A stretch of 41,878 nucleotides of DNA from an uncultured Oscillospiraceae bacterium (GTDB lineage: Bacteria > Bacillota > Clostridia > Oscillospirales > Oscillospiraceae): positions 1 to 41,878 of the forward strand of contig CAKTHW010000005.1 of assembly GCA_934565425.1 (NCBI GenBank), read 5' to 3'. This document shows positions 15,597-23,427 of the stretch, in pieces; position 1 is the first letter of the stretch, and each line of letters starts with the position of its first letter. The notes under the pieces were generated by a model, which saw only the letters and a program-made list of their open reading frames with translations, did not search any database and was not told the DNA's origin. The translations under genes and the position numbers were made by a program.

Positions 15597-15636
15597 AAAA
15601 GCGTCTGCGTTTCATCATTACGCAGGCGCTTTTTTC
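15597..15636 (+). terminator. Terminator after rpmE
   Basis: AGCGTCTGCGT (15600-15610) pairs with ACGCAGGCGCT (15620-15630), 9-nt loop, followed by a T-run. It starts 13 bp after the rpmE stop. Confidence 0.9.
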
Positions 15637-15672
15637 GTTGCCTGTCGGGTATCTTTTTCCCAGTTGGTATAT

Positions 15673-15678
15673 TATAAT
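15673..15678 (+). promoter_or_regulatory. -10 box upstream of the flavin reductase-like gene
   Basis: Perfect TATAAT in an AT-rich stretch, 42 bp before the gene. No convincing -35 box is seen at the usual distance. Confidence 0.5.
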
Positions 15679-15719
15679 GTAATGTGTAAATGGATTGATT
15701 TGAAAGGAGCCTGATTCTG

Positions 15720-16226
15720 ATGTTACAGAAAATCGACCCCAAGACCCTCACCATGAACCCCTTCACCCTCATCGGCGACCAGTGGCTGCTCATCACCGCC
15801 GGTACGCCGGAGCACTGCAACACCATGACCGCCAGCTGGGGCGGCGTAGGCGTTATGTGGGCGGAGCCTTCCGCCACCTGCTATATCCGTCCCCAGCGCT
15901 ACACCAAGGAGTTCGTGGACAACAACGACTATTTCACCCTCTGCTTCTTCGACGAGTCCTATCGCAAGGCACTGAACCTGTGCGGCAGCACCTCTGGACG
16001 GGATGTGGATAAGATCAAGGAATGCGGCTTCACCGTCCAGGCTGGGGCAGGCAACGCCCCCTATTTCGCCGAGGCGGAGCTGGTGCTGGTGTGCAAAAAG
16101 CGGTACGTCCAGCCCATGCAGCCGGAGTGCTTCACCGACAAGACCATTGACGGGAAGTTTTATCCCCAGAAGGACTATCATGTGATGTATATCGGCCAGA
16201 TTGTAGAGGCATATCAGAAAGGATAA
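15720..16226 (+). CDS. Flavin reductase-like domain protein
   Basis: A 168-residue protein of the flavin reductase-like split-barrel family (FMN binding). Supporting segments are WLLITAGTPEHCNTMTASWGGVGVMW near the N-terminus (residues about 23-48), RPQRYTKEFVDNNDYFTLCFF, and LCGSTSGRDVDKIKECGF. In this family the first two contact FMN and the last is the usual loop. Clostridial members are often annotated only as flavin reductase family; the natural electron acceptor is unknown. The start has AAAGGAG 10 nt upstream. The hflX gene follows 3 bp later and is likely co-transcribed. A functional link with HflX is not evident. Confidence 0.85.
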   Translation: MLQKIDPKTLTMNPFTLIGDQWLLITAGTPEHCNTMTASWGGVGVMWAEPSATCYIRPQRYTKEFVDNNDYFTLCFFDESYRKALNLCGSTSGRDVDKIKECGFTVQAGAGNAPYFAEAELVLVCKKRYVQPMQPECFTDKTIDGKFYPQKDYHVMYIGQIVEAYQKG

Positions 16227-16229
16227 TCT

Positions 16230-17522
16230 ATGACCGAGTGTACTTGGAAGGAAGAAAAACGCAATCGGGCGGTGCTGGTGGGCTTGAACGCCTACAGCCT
16301 GTCCGCGGAAGATAACGCCACGGAAACCACCCTGGAAGAACTGGCCGCCCTGCTGGAAACGGCAGGGGGGGAGTGCGTGGGGGTGGTACTCCAGAACAAG
16401 GACAAGCCGGACGCCCGTACCTTTATCGGCGAAGGCAAGGTGGACGAGGTGCGGGAGCTGGCACAGGCGGTGGAGGCTGACCTGGTGGTGTTCGACAACG
16501 AGATTTCCCCCGCTCAGGTGCGGGTTCTGACCGAGGACATCGGCATCCAGGTCATGGATCGGGCTGGCCTGATTTTGGACATCTTCGCCCAGCGGGCACG
16601 GACGAAAGAAGGCCGCTTGCAGGTGGCGCTGGCGCAGTATAAATACCTGCTCCCCCGACTGACTGGTATGTGGGGACACCTGGTGCGCCAGACCGCCTCC
16701 GGCGGCAAATCTCCCATCGGCACCCGTGGCCCCGGCGAGACCCAGTTGGAGACCGACCGCCGGCACATCCGCCGGAAGATTCAAAAGCTGGAGGAGGATT
16801 TGAAGGATGTCCGTCGTGTCCGCGCTGTCCAGCGGGATCGGCGCATCAAGAACGAGGTGCCGGTGGTGGCCATCGTGGGTTACACCAACGCAGGCAAGTC
16901 CACCCTCCTGAACCACCTGACCGGCAGTGACATCCCCGCCAACAACCGGCTCTTTGACACCCTGGACACCACCACTCGGACGTTGGAGATCTCCGATACC
17001 TGTACCGTCCTTCTGTCCGACACCGTTGGCTTCATCCGCAAGCTGCCCCACCACCTGGTGGAGGCGTTCAAGGCCACCCTGGAAGAATTGAAGTACGCTG
17101 ACCTGCTGCTCCACGTCATTGACGCCAGCAACGAGGAGTGGCGCACCCAGGCGGACGTGGTGGAAAAGCTCATCCGAGAGCTGGGGGCGGAGCAGACGCC
17201 CCGTATCGACGTGTTTAACAAGTGCGACTGCCTCCAGGCGGACATCCTGCCCCACGGCGACCGCATCGTGTCCATCTCCGCCAAGACCGGCGAGGGACTG
17301 GACAAGCTCATGGAGGCCATCGGCAAGGAGCTGGACGAGGGCTCCAAGCAGGTGCTGCTCTCCCTGCCCTATGACAAGGGAGGCGTTCTGGATATGCTCT
17401 ACCGAGAGGCCAAGGTGGACAGCGTGGAGTACGGGGAGACTATCCTGGTGCAGACCACCTGCACGCCTAAGGTGCTGGGGCTGGTGAACCAGTATGTGGT
17501 GGAGCAAAAGAGTTCCGATTAA
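16230..17522 (+). CDS. hflX: GTPase HflX
   Basis: A 430-residue ribosome-associated GTPase that, in studied bacteria, splits stalled 70S ribosomes after heat or antibiotic stress. The N-terminal HflX domain includes GGECVGVVLQNKDKPDARTF, YIGEGK-like FIGEGKVDEVREL and the conserved glycine-rich GIRGPGETQLE-type motif (GTRGPGETQLETDRR). The G domain has G1 GYTNAGKST, G3 DTVGF and G4-type NKCD. A coiled region (IRRKIQKLEEDLKDVR) links the two. Length is normal. A ribosome site (AAAGGAT) lies 5 nt before the start, and a terminator follows at 17561. Confidence 0.96.
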   Translation: MTECTWKEEKRNRAVLVGLNAYSLSAEDNATETTLEELAALLETAGGECVGVVLQNKDKPDARTFIGEGKVDEVRELAQAVEADLVVFDNEISPAQVRVLTEDIGIQVMDRAGLILDIFAQRARTKEGRLQVALAQYKYLLPRLTGMWGHLVRQTASGGKSPIGTRGPGETQLETDRRHIRRKIQKLEEDLKDVRRVRAVQRDRRIKNEVPVVAIVGYTNAGKSTLLNHLTGSDIPANNRLFDTLDTTTRTLEISDTCTVLLSDTVGFIRKLPHHLVEAFKATLEELKYADLLLHVIDASNEEWRTQADVVEKLIRELGAEQTPRIDVFNKCDCLQADILPHGDRIVSISAKTGEGLDKLMEAIGKELDEGSKQVLLSLPYDKGGVLDMLYREAKVDSVEYGETILVQTTCTPKVLGLVNQYVVEQKSSD

Positions 17523-17560
17523 CAGCATAATGTGGAAAAAACGAAACTTTTCCCAACATA

Positions 17561-17612
17561 AAACGGCATGGTTTGATGCAGGCTAACGGCAGGAAAACCA
17601 TGTCGTTTTTTT
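17561..17612 (+). terminator. Terminator after hflX
   Basis: AAACGGCATGGTTT (17561-17574) pairs with AAACCATGTCGTTT (17595-17608, one wobble), 20-nt loop, then a T-run to 17612. Confidence 0.8.
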
Positions 17613-17632
17613 AGTTTTGAGGAAAGGAAGGG

Positions 17633-19021
17633 ATGACGATGCTCCAATCCCTGACCCGTCGCACCCGCATTCGAGCGGCAACCTATCTCACCGCCGCCTT
17701 CGTCCTGCTGGCGGGCACCATCATGCAGCAAAATGCCCAGCTCATCCAGTACCAACGGCTCACCGCCAACAGCTACACCCATGCCTTTTCCGAGTTGACC
17801 GCCAGCGTCCAGCGCATGAGCACCAGCCTGGAAAAGCAGACCTGCACCACCTCTCCCACCCAGATCGCCGCCTTGGGGGCGGAAATTTATGGCCAAGCCC
17901 AGGCCGCTCAGCAGGCCATTGGCGAGCTGCCCTACGCCTATGTGGAGCTGACCCAGACGGCGTCCTTTGTCTCCAAAGTGGGGGACTACGCCCAGGCGCT
18001 GGCACGCTCTGCCGCCACCCAGGGGGGCTATACCGGCGACCAGTTGGAGACGGTGAAAGCCCTCTCCAAAGCCTCCCGCCAGCTGTCCCAGACGCTGGAC
18101 AAGCTGGAACAGCAGGTCTATAACGGCGAGACCGCCCTGGAGGACTTGACCGCCGTGGAACAGCGTCTCAACGGCACCCAGAGCGCACGGAGCTTGGGCG
18201 CCCAGACCGGGGAGAGCCGCTTCCAGACCGTGGAGACCGATTTCCCCGAACTGCCCACCCTCATTTATGACGGCCCCTTCTCGGATAGCCTCCAGTCTAA
18301 AGCCAAACCTGGCCTGGAGGGCTTGCAGGAGGTCACTCGTGCCAGCGCAAGGGAGACCGCAGCCCAGTTCGTAGGCGTCAGCGCCCAGGCGTTGGAGCCG
18401 ATGGAACCCATCGCCGGCGACCTGCCCGCTTGGGTGTTCCGCTTGCAGGGGGAGAAGGGGAGCTGTACCATCCGGGTGACCAAAGCCGGCGGAAAGGTCA
18501 TCGCCATGCTGGCCTCCCGTCCTGTTACCGAACCGGCCATCTCCCAAAAAGAGGCCGTCCAGCGTGCCAAAGCGTTTCTGGAACAGCACGGCTTCACCGA
18601 CCTGACCGAACACTATTATAGTGAAGCGGACGGCACCCTGACCGTCAACTTCGCCGCCATGCAGGACGACGTTTTGCTCTACCCCGACCTCATCAAGGTG
18701 GAAGTGGCCATGGACAACGGGGACGTGGTGGGCTTTGAGGCGGAGAACTACCTGACCCACCACGTGGAGCGGGACAGCGCCGCCTTAAAAGCCACCATCA
18801 CGGAAGCACAAGCCCGAAAAACGGTCTCGCCCGCCCTGACCATCCAGAGCACCCGCCTGGCCCTCATCCCTACACCGGGGGAAGCGGAGGTCCTGTGTTG
18901 GGAGTGTACCTGCCAGACCGACGAGGGGCGGCGATGCATGGTGTACGTGAACGGACAGACGGAGGCAGAGGAGAAGATTCTGCTGTTGATCGAGGACGAG
19001 AGCGGGACGCTTGTCCAGTAA
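17633..19021 (+). CDS. ypeB: Germination protein YpeB
   Basis: YpeB accompanies the cortex-lytic enzyme SleB in the spore and protects it until germination. The 462-residue protein has one N-terminal membrane segment (residues about 17-30, TYLTAAFVLLAGTI). A long helical region follows (about 35-195, with GDYAQALARS and LSQTLDKLEQQV). The C-terminal half holds PepSY-type repeats (about 230-455, for example ITEAQARKTVSPALT). Start 17633 is favoured by GAGGAAAGGAAGG just upstream; ATG 17639 is an alternative. Normally sleB precedes ypeB; here hflX does, and no sleB is in the window. The gene implies a spore-forming or formerly spore-forming lineage. Confidence 0.9.
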   Translation: MTMLQSLTRRTRIRAATYLTAAFVLLAGTIMQQNAQLIQYQRLTANSYTHAFSELTASVQRMSTSLEKQTCTTSPTQIAALGAEIYGQAQAAQQAIGELPYAYVELTQTASFVSKVGDYAQALARSAATQGGYTGDQLETVKALSKASRQLSQTLDKLEQQVYNGETALEDLTAVEQRLNGTQSARSLGAQTGESRFQTVETDFPELPTLIYDGPFSDSLQSKAKPGLEGLQEVTRASARETAAQFVGVSAQALEPMEPIAGDLPAWVFRLQGEKGSCTIRVTKAGGKVIAMLASRPVTEPAISQKEAVQRAKAFLEQHGFTDLTEHYYSEADGTLTVNFAAMQDDVLLYPDLIKVEVAMDNGDVVGFEAENYLTHHVERDSAALKATITEAQARKTVSPALTIQSTRLALIPTPGEAEVLCWECTCQTDEGRRCMVYVNGQTEAEEKILLLIEDESGTLVQ

Positions 19022-19043
19022 GAAAGCAGACGGTAACAAAGTC

Positions 19044-19408
19044 CAAGCCCCGCAGGGCAATTTAAGCTTTTTTTCGCTTCCTTTTCTTCGCGAAGAAAAG
19101 GAAGTGGGGTCCAGGGGCAAAGCCCCTGGTCGCTGACCGCAGTCAGCGCCGCAGCGTTAAGAAAACTTGCCAGTGGCAAGTTTTTAGCGTAGGCCATGCC
19201 TGTTTTACAGGCATGGTGCGTTGGTTCTTGCTGATTTGCAAGGGTGAATTTTTGGCGTAGCCAAAAAGAGGGCGAACCCCGCAGCGTTAAGAAAACCTGC
19301 CGGGGGCAGGTATTTAGCGTAGGCTCCGCCTGTCAACAGGCGGGGGGACGGTTCGGGTAGGAGTACAAGGATGAGCAACTATGCTATCCTACCCTGGGGG
19401 TTCGCCCT
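19044..19408 (+). repeat. Composite hairpin repeat: type II element plus two copies of the core module
   Basis: Fills most of the 578-bp gap after ypeB. In order: the CAAGCCCCGCAGG lead; a 28-bp uninterrupted palindrome (CTTCCTTTTCTTCG and CGAAGAAAAGGAAG, 19077-19104); CCAGGGGC/GCCCCTGG (19111-19129); CGCTGAC/GTCAGCG with a CGCA loop (19131-19148). Then core module copy M3 with AAAACTTGCC/GGCAAGTTTT (19162-19184) and CCATGCCTG/CAGGCATGG (19194-19216). Next TTTTTGGC/GCCAAAAA (about 19249-19267). Last is the 140-bp form (19269-19408): outer stem AGGGCGAACCCC/GGGGTTCGCCCT, inner AAAACCTGCC/GGCAGGTATT (19292-19314) and CTCCGCCTG/CAGGCGGGG (19324-19345). Confidence 0.85.
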
Positions 19409-19490
19409 TATAGTAGAGCATAGTGAGAGAAGAACCACTGTGCAGAATCCTCCCACCCCGTAAATTTCCCTATAAAACTTTGACATCTTT

Positions 19491-19520
19491 TTCACAACTT
19501 TATTGCAATCTTTGTATAAA
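19491..19520 (+). promoter_or_regulatory. trpS: Candidate promoter for trpS
   Basis: TTCACA (19491-19496), 18-nt spacer, TATAAA (19515-19520), in an AT-rich island (19465-19560). TTGACA at 19480-19485 is also present but has no good -10 partner. The 80-nt leader has an imperfect CCCTGCC/GGCAAGGG hairpin just before the ribosome site. No T-box features were seen. Confidence 0.5.
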
Positions 19521-19599
19521 CATGATAAACTGACCTAACGTAATAAAATACCCTGCCTATGGGCTTTTGTCCGACGGCAAGGGAGAAGGTCGTGTTAAC

Positions 19600-20598
19600 A
19601 TGGATGAAAAAAAAGTCATGCTTTCCGGTATCCAGCCCAGCGGTGATCTGACCCTCGGCTCTTACTTGGGCGCCATCAAAAATTGGGCGGAACGGGCGGA
19701 ATCCTTTGACTGTTACTATTTTATGGCGGATCTGCACACCATCACCGTGCGCCAGACCCCCGCTGACCTGCGCCGCCGCACCATGGAGCAGCTGGCGCAG
19801 TACATTGCCTGCGGCCTGGGTCCGGAACAGAACACCCTGTTCATCCAGAGCCATGTCCCCCAGCACACCCAGCTGAGCTGGGTGCTCAGCTGCTACACCA
19901 TGTTCGGGGAGCTGTCCCGGATGACCCAGTTCAAGGACAAGAGCGCCAAGAACGCCGACAACATCAATGCAGGTCTGTTCACCTACCCCTGCCTGATGGC
20001 CGCTGATATCCTGCTCTACCAGCCGGACTATGTGCCCGTGGGCGAGGATCAGAAGCAGCATGTGGAGCTGACCCGTGACATCGCCCACCGGTTCAACACC
20101 CTCTACGGCGATGTGTTCAAGATGCCCGAACCCTACATCGGCAAGATCGGCGCTCGGGTCATGAGCTTGACCAGTCCGGAGAACAAGATGTCCAAGTCGG
20201 ACAAGGACCCCCATGGCTGTGTCTACCTGATGGACAAGCCGGAGGTCATTTTAAAGAAGTTCAAGCGTGCCGTCACCGACAGCGAGACCTGCGTCCGCTA
20301 TGATCCGGCCAACAAGCCCGGCATCGCAAACCTGATGCAGATCTATTCCGCCGCCACCGGCGCAGACTTTGCCGCCATCGAGCGGGAATTTGAAGGCCGC
20401 GGCTACGGCGACTTCAAGACCGCCGTGGGCGAGTCTGTGGTGGAGCTGTGCCGTCCCATTCGGGAGGAGGCCAACCGTCTGCTCCAGGATAAGGCGTACC
20501 TGGAGTCTGTCTACCGTGCCGGCGCCGAAAAGGCCGGCTACATCGCCAACAAGACCCTGCGCAAGGTCTACAAGAAAGTGGGTTTTGTTGCCCGATAA
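19600..20598 (+). CDS. trpS: Tryptophanyl-tRNA synthetase
   Basis: A class I synthetase of 332 residues, normal for bacterial TrpRS. The HIGH-type motif lies in SGIQPSGDLTLGSYLGAI (residues about 8-25). The KMSKS loop is ENKMSKSDKDP (about 193-203). Other conserved stretches are YYFMADLHTITV, FIQSHVPQHTQLSWVL and YPCLMAADILLYQPDYVPVGEDQ. The ATG at 19600 has GGGAGAAGG about 10 nt upstream; an upstream in-frame start at 19567 would add 11 untypical residues. The next gene, tagO-like, follows closely and may be co-transcribed. Confidence 0.96.
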   Translation: MDEKKVMLSGIQPSGDLTLGSYLGAIKNWAERAESFDCYYFMADLHTITVRQTPADLRRRTMEQLAQYIACGLGPEQNTLFIQSHVPQHTQLSWVLSCYTMFGELSRMTQFKDKSAKNADNINAGLFTYPCLMAADILLYQPDYVPVGEDQKQHVELTRDIAHRFNTLYGDVFKMPEPYIGKIGARVMSLTSPENKMSKSDKDPHGCVYLMDKPEVILKKFKRAVTDSETCVRYDPANKPGIANLMQIYSAATGADFAAIEREFEGRGYGDFKTAVGESVVELCRPIREEANRLLQDKAYLESVYRAGAEKAGYIANKTLRKVYKKVGFVAR

Positions 20599-20619
20599 TT
20601 GGTGAAGGAGTGATCCTCT

Positions 20620-21813
20620 ATCCTATCCATTCATTCTGCTCCCGTCGCGGCGGCAGTGGCTCTGCTGACTGCCTTTCTCATCGCGTATATCGCCACCCCC
20701 TTCGCCATGAAGGCGGCGCTCCGGGCGGGAGCCATCGACATGCCCGGCAAGGCCGGTACCGACAGCGCCCGACATCTGCATAAAAAACCCACCCCCCGTA
20801 TGGGTGGCCTGGCCATCTTCGTGGGCTTCGTGTGCAGTGCCCTGCTCTTTGCGCCCCTGGGGCCCAAGAACATCAGTATGCTGGCCGGGGCGACCATCAT
20901 CGTCCTGCTGGGGGTCTTTGATGACATCTACGACCTGCCGGCCATGAAAAAGCTGGTGGTGCAGCTGGTGGCTGCCGCTGTGGCGGTGCTGGGCGGCAAT
21001 AAGATTTACTTTTTCAGCCGTCTGATGTCTCTGGGCGGGCACTGGGACTTGGGCATTTTGTCCGTTCCGGTGACCCTGTTCTGGATCGTCCTCATCACCA
21101 ACGCCGTCAACCTCATCGACGGCCTGGACGGCCTGGCGGCTGGCGTGTCCACCATCTCCTGCGTGAGCTTGGTCATCATCGCCCTGGTCTATTCCAACCC
21201 AGGCGTGGCCATCATCACCAGTGCGCTGGCAGGCGGCTGCATCGGCTTCCTGCCCTATAACCGGCCGCCCGCCAAGATTTTCATGGGGGACACCGGTTCC
21301 ACCCTGTTGGGTTATGTGATGGCTGTGGCCAGTATCCAGGGCTTGTTCAAATTTTACGCCATCATTTCCTTTGTCATCCCCTTCCTTATGCTGGGGGTGC
21401 CCATCTTTGACACCTGCTTTGCTGTCATCCTCCGCCTGTACCACGGGGAAAGTCCCTTCAAGGCGGATCGGGAGCACGTCCACTACCGGCTGATGGACAT
21501 GGGCTTTTCCAAGAAACAGACCGTGGCTGTCCTCTACGGCGTTTCCGGCCTATTGGGTCTGACCGCTGTGGTCAGCGCAGCCAGCGGCTTGAGCCGCGGG
21601 CTGATCCTGCTGGTGGTGCTGAGCCTGGCCGGTATTGCCACCTGGAAGGGCGTGGGGCGTCACCGTGCCTCTGCCGCAGAGCAGCTGGAGGAGACACCCT
21701 TGTCCGAACCGGTGGACGAGGATGCAGAGGAAGAAGAATCGGAAGAACCGGAGGAGGACGGCGCTTCCGATGGGTACGCTAAAGACCCATCAGAAGGACC
21801 AGGGCGAGAATGA
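20620..21813 (+). CDS. MraY/WecA/TagO family undecaprenyl-phosphate sugar-1-phosphate transferase
   Basis: A polytopic membrane enzyme that moves a sugar-1-phosphate (GlcNAc-1-P in TagO/WecA) to undecaprenyl phosphate, the first step of teichoic-acid-like or exopolysaccharide synthesis. It has about ten hydrophobic segments. Catalytic signatures are VFDDIYDLP, NAVNLIDGLDGLAAG, FMGDTGSTLLG and the WecA-type HVHYRL. The C-terminal 40 residues are an acidic soluble tail. The start is unclear. No ATG, GTG or TTG lies near the good ribosome site GAAGGAG (20604-20610); the codon 9 nt after it is ATC (20620). The first ordinary start is GTG at 20656, which lacks a ribosome site. The 3' end overlaps the opposing small gene by 35 bp. 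Confidence 0.88.
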   Translation: MLSIHSAPVAAAVALLTAFLIAYIATPFAMKAALRAGAIDMPGKAGTDSARHLHKKPTPRMGGLAIFVGFVCSALLFAPLGPKNISMLAGATIIVLLGVFDDIYDLPAMKKLVVQLVAAAVAVLGGNKIYFFSRLMSLGGHWDLGILSVPVTLFWIVLITNAVNLIDGLDGLAAGVSTISCVSLVIIALVYSNPGVAIITSALAGGCIGFLPYNRPPAKIFMGDTGSTLLGYVMAVASIQGLFKFYAIISFVIPFLMLGVPIFDTCFAVILRLYHGESPFKADREHVHYRLMDMGFSKKQTVAVLYGVSGLLGLTAVVSAASGLSRGLILLVVLSLAGIATWKGVGRHRASAAEQLEETPLSEPVDEDAEEEESEEPEEDGASDGYAKDPSEGPGRE

Positions 21814-22096
21814 TGAGCCACTCGTCATCCTCCGATTCTCGGAACAGATAGATCAAGATAAACAACAGCAGCAGATCCCCGTGATCCAGCTGCCCCAGCC
21901 CAAACCGATCCAGCAGACCGGCCAGACCGGTCTTCCCACCGGCGTTGCCCCCCGGGTTCCCGCCCTTGCCCAAAAGGGAAGAGAGCAGAGCGGACAGGGG
22001 AGAGCGTCCTCTGGGTGGTGGGTCGTCCTTGGGCGGCGTGCCTGGCGGAGGGGAGACGGGACGGAACCCGTCGGGGGGAATGAATTGGTTATACAT
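21779..22096 (-). CDS. Small proline/glycine-rich protein with C-terminal membrane segment, unrecognised
   Basis: A 105-residue protein I cannot place in a family. The first half is rich in Pro and Gly (FRPVSPPPGTPP, NPGGNAGGK). The second half has a short helical stretch (LAGLLDRFGLGQ), then two hydrophobic runs (LLLLFILIYLF and WLIILALVLLMGL) split by an acidic RESEDDE patch. That suggests a hairpin or tail-anchored membrane protein. It starts inside the end of the next gene upstream (8-bp overlap), and its 3' end overlaps the tagO-like gene on the other strand. Third gene of a minus-strand trio, so its job is probably shared with the other two. Confidence 0.75.
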   Translation of the reverse strand: MYNQFIPPDGFRPVSPPPGTPPKDDPPPRGRSPLSALLSSLLGKGGNPGGNAGGKTGLAGLLDRFGLGQLDHGDLLLLFILIYLFRESEDDEWLIILALVLLMGL

Positions 22097-22532
22097 AGCC
22101 TTTCTCCCGGAACAGCTGCATGGCAGCCCGGATCACCCGGGACAAGCGAGTGATCTGGATGGCTTTTTCCACTTTCGCCCACCGCTCCGGCCGCAAAAAG
22201 GGTTGGAGGGCACGGAGCAGCGCGGCTTTCTCGTCGTCCGACCGGTTGTACTCTTGAAACAGGGTGCCGATGGTCTGGAGCATGGCCGGGTCCAGGTTCT
22301 GGAGCATGGCCAGGGGATTGCTCCCGCCGGAAAAGGCGGAGGCCAGACCGGACAGGTCGGGCAGCCCCGTCCCACCACCGCCGGAGGGAACCGGCGGCTG
22401 GGTGCCTGGCGGAGCTGTGTCCCCAGAACCCCCGTCGGCCTGACCGGTCAGCGAGTCGGCCAGCGCCATGATCTGCCCCATCGCCTCCGGTGAGGAGAGG
22501 ATGGAGTTGAGTTTTTCTTCAAAATCATCCAC
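22089..22532 (-). CDS. Conserved-looking hypothetical protein, helical with Gly/Pro linker
   Basis: A 147-residue protein without a recognised domain. The start is GTG (22532), with GGGAGG 10 nt upstream. The N-terminal helix DDFEEKLNSILSSPEAMGQI is followed by a Gly/Pro/Ser-rich linker (about 31-65). A helical C-terminal domain (about 70-147) contains LDPAMLQTIGTLFQEYN, DEKAALLRALQPFLRPERW and LSRVIRAAMQLFREKGYV. Similar small proteins are familiar from clostridial genomes, but I know of no tested function. No signal peptide or membrane segment is seen. Middle gene of the trio 22864-21779. Confidence 0.75.
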   Translation of the reverse strand: MDDFEEKLNSILSSPEAMGQIMALADSLTGQADGGSGDTAPPGTQPPVPSGGGGTGLPDLSGLASAFSGGSNPLAMLQNLDPAMLQTIGTLFQEYNRSDDEKAALLRALQPFLRPERWAKVEKAIQITRLSRVIRAAMQLFREKGYV

Positions 22533-22576
22533 AGCAGTCTGACCTCCCTTTCAAACCCGTTGTGTACGGGGTGGAT

Positions 22577-22864
22577 CTAGCGCTTCTTGTCCTGGTTCGG
22601 GAACTTGGACTCGATCTGCGCCATCAGCTTCGCCCCTTCCGGACGGTTCATCACGTCGTTGACCATGGCCATCAGTGCCGTCGTGTCACCCGCTTTGGCC
22701 TGTTGGGCAGCGGTCTTCAGCCCGGCGTTGTTCTGGGCGTTGAGCATGGTCAGCAGCTGCTTGGCCTCCGGAGAGCCTAAGAGGGTTTTCAAGGCGCTGG
22801 GGTTCTTCAGCAGCGCCGCCGCCTCTGGGGACTGGAGGGGATTGGATGTGGAAGATTGGTTCAT
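22577..22864 (-). CDS. Small helical hypothetical protein
   Basis: A 95-residue, mainly helical, soluble protein. Two segments look like degenerate repeats of one motif: NPLQSPEAAALLKNPSALKT and LLGSPEAKQLLTMLN, both with SPEA followed by a leucine helix. The same SPEA motif occurs in the next gene (LSSPEAMGQI), hinting that the two proteins are related or interact. The C-terminus is basic (FPNQDKKR). The ribosome site GGGGG lies 7 nt before the ATG. First gene of the trio, divergent from the metallophosphoesterase gene across 68 bp. Confidence 0.75.
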   Translation of the reverse strand: MNQSSTSNPLQSPEAAALLKNPSALKTLLGSPEAKQLLTMLNAQNNAGLKTAAQQAKAGDTTALMAMVNDVMNRPEGAKLMAQIESKFPNQDKKR

Positions 22865-22932
22865 AACAGGACCCCCTTTTGATGTTCGTGCTTTCCCAGT
22901 ATATGCACGGCGGAATAGGAAGTGACCAAAAG

Positions 22933-23427
22933 ATGAAAGTGCTTGTCTTTTCCGACTCCCACGGAAATACCACCAACATGATCACGGCCATCGAGCAGGA
23001 GGCGCCAGATATGGTGCTCCACCTGGGCGATTATTGGGAGGACGTCCAGGAACTGCGCTGGATCTATCCAGAGCTGGCCATCGAACAGGTGCCCGGCAAC
23101 TGCGATGACGCTCCTTATGAGGAGGTGGAGCGTGTCATCGACGTGGCCGGATACCGTCTCGCCATCTGCCACGGGCATAGTCGTGGCGTGAAGCGGGATG
23201 ACCGAGAGATCATCTGCCTGGGAGAGGAGACCGGGGCAGATTTTGTCCTGTACGGACATACGCACCAGCGGCACTGTCAGAAGTGCGGACGCTTTTACCT
23301 GATGAATCCAGGCAGTGTGGGCATGGGTTCCGTCAGCTATGGCGTGCTGTACCTGGAGGAAGGGCAGTGTCGAGGTGTGATCAAAGGAGTTTTTTCTGAG
23401 GAGGAATACTATGCTTTTGCTGATTGA
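22933..23427 (+). CDS. Metallophosphoesterase, YfcE/MJ0936 type
   Basis: A 164-residue calcineurin-like phosphoesterase. The metal-binding motifs are all present and in order: FSDSHGN (about 6-12), HLGDYWEDV, PGNCDD, CHGHSRGV and YGHTHQRH. The YfcE/MJ0936 branch consists of small cytosolic phosphodiesterases whose natural substrates are poorly defined. The start at 22933 gives the standard MKVLVFSDSHGN N-terminus and has AGGAAG upstream; a longer frame from 22879 adds residues with no family match. Its last 17 bp overlap coaX, so the two are translationally coupled. Confidence 0.92.
   Translation: MKVLVFSDSHGNTTNMITAIEQEAPDMVLHLGDYWEDVQELRWIYPELAIEQVPGNCDDAPYEEVERVIDVAGYRLAICHGHSRGVKRDDREIICLGEETGADFVLYGHTHQRHCQKCGRFYLMNPGSVGMGSVSYGVLYLEEGQCRGVIKGVFSEEEYYAFAD

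Noticed and set aside
19410..19599. T-box leader for trpS
   Set aside because: No T-box consensus (AGGGUGGNACCGCG type) or specifier-loop structure is seen; the gap contains only an AT-rich promoter area and a small hairpin.
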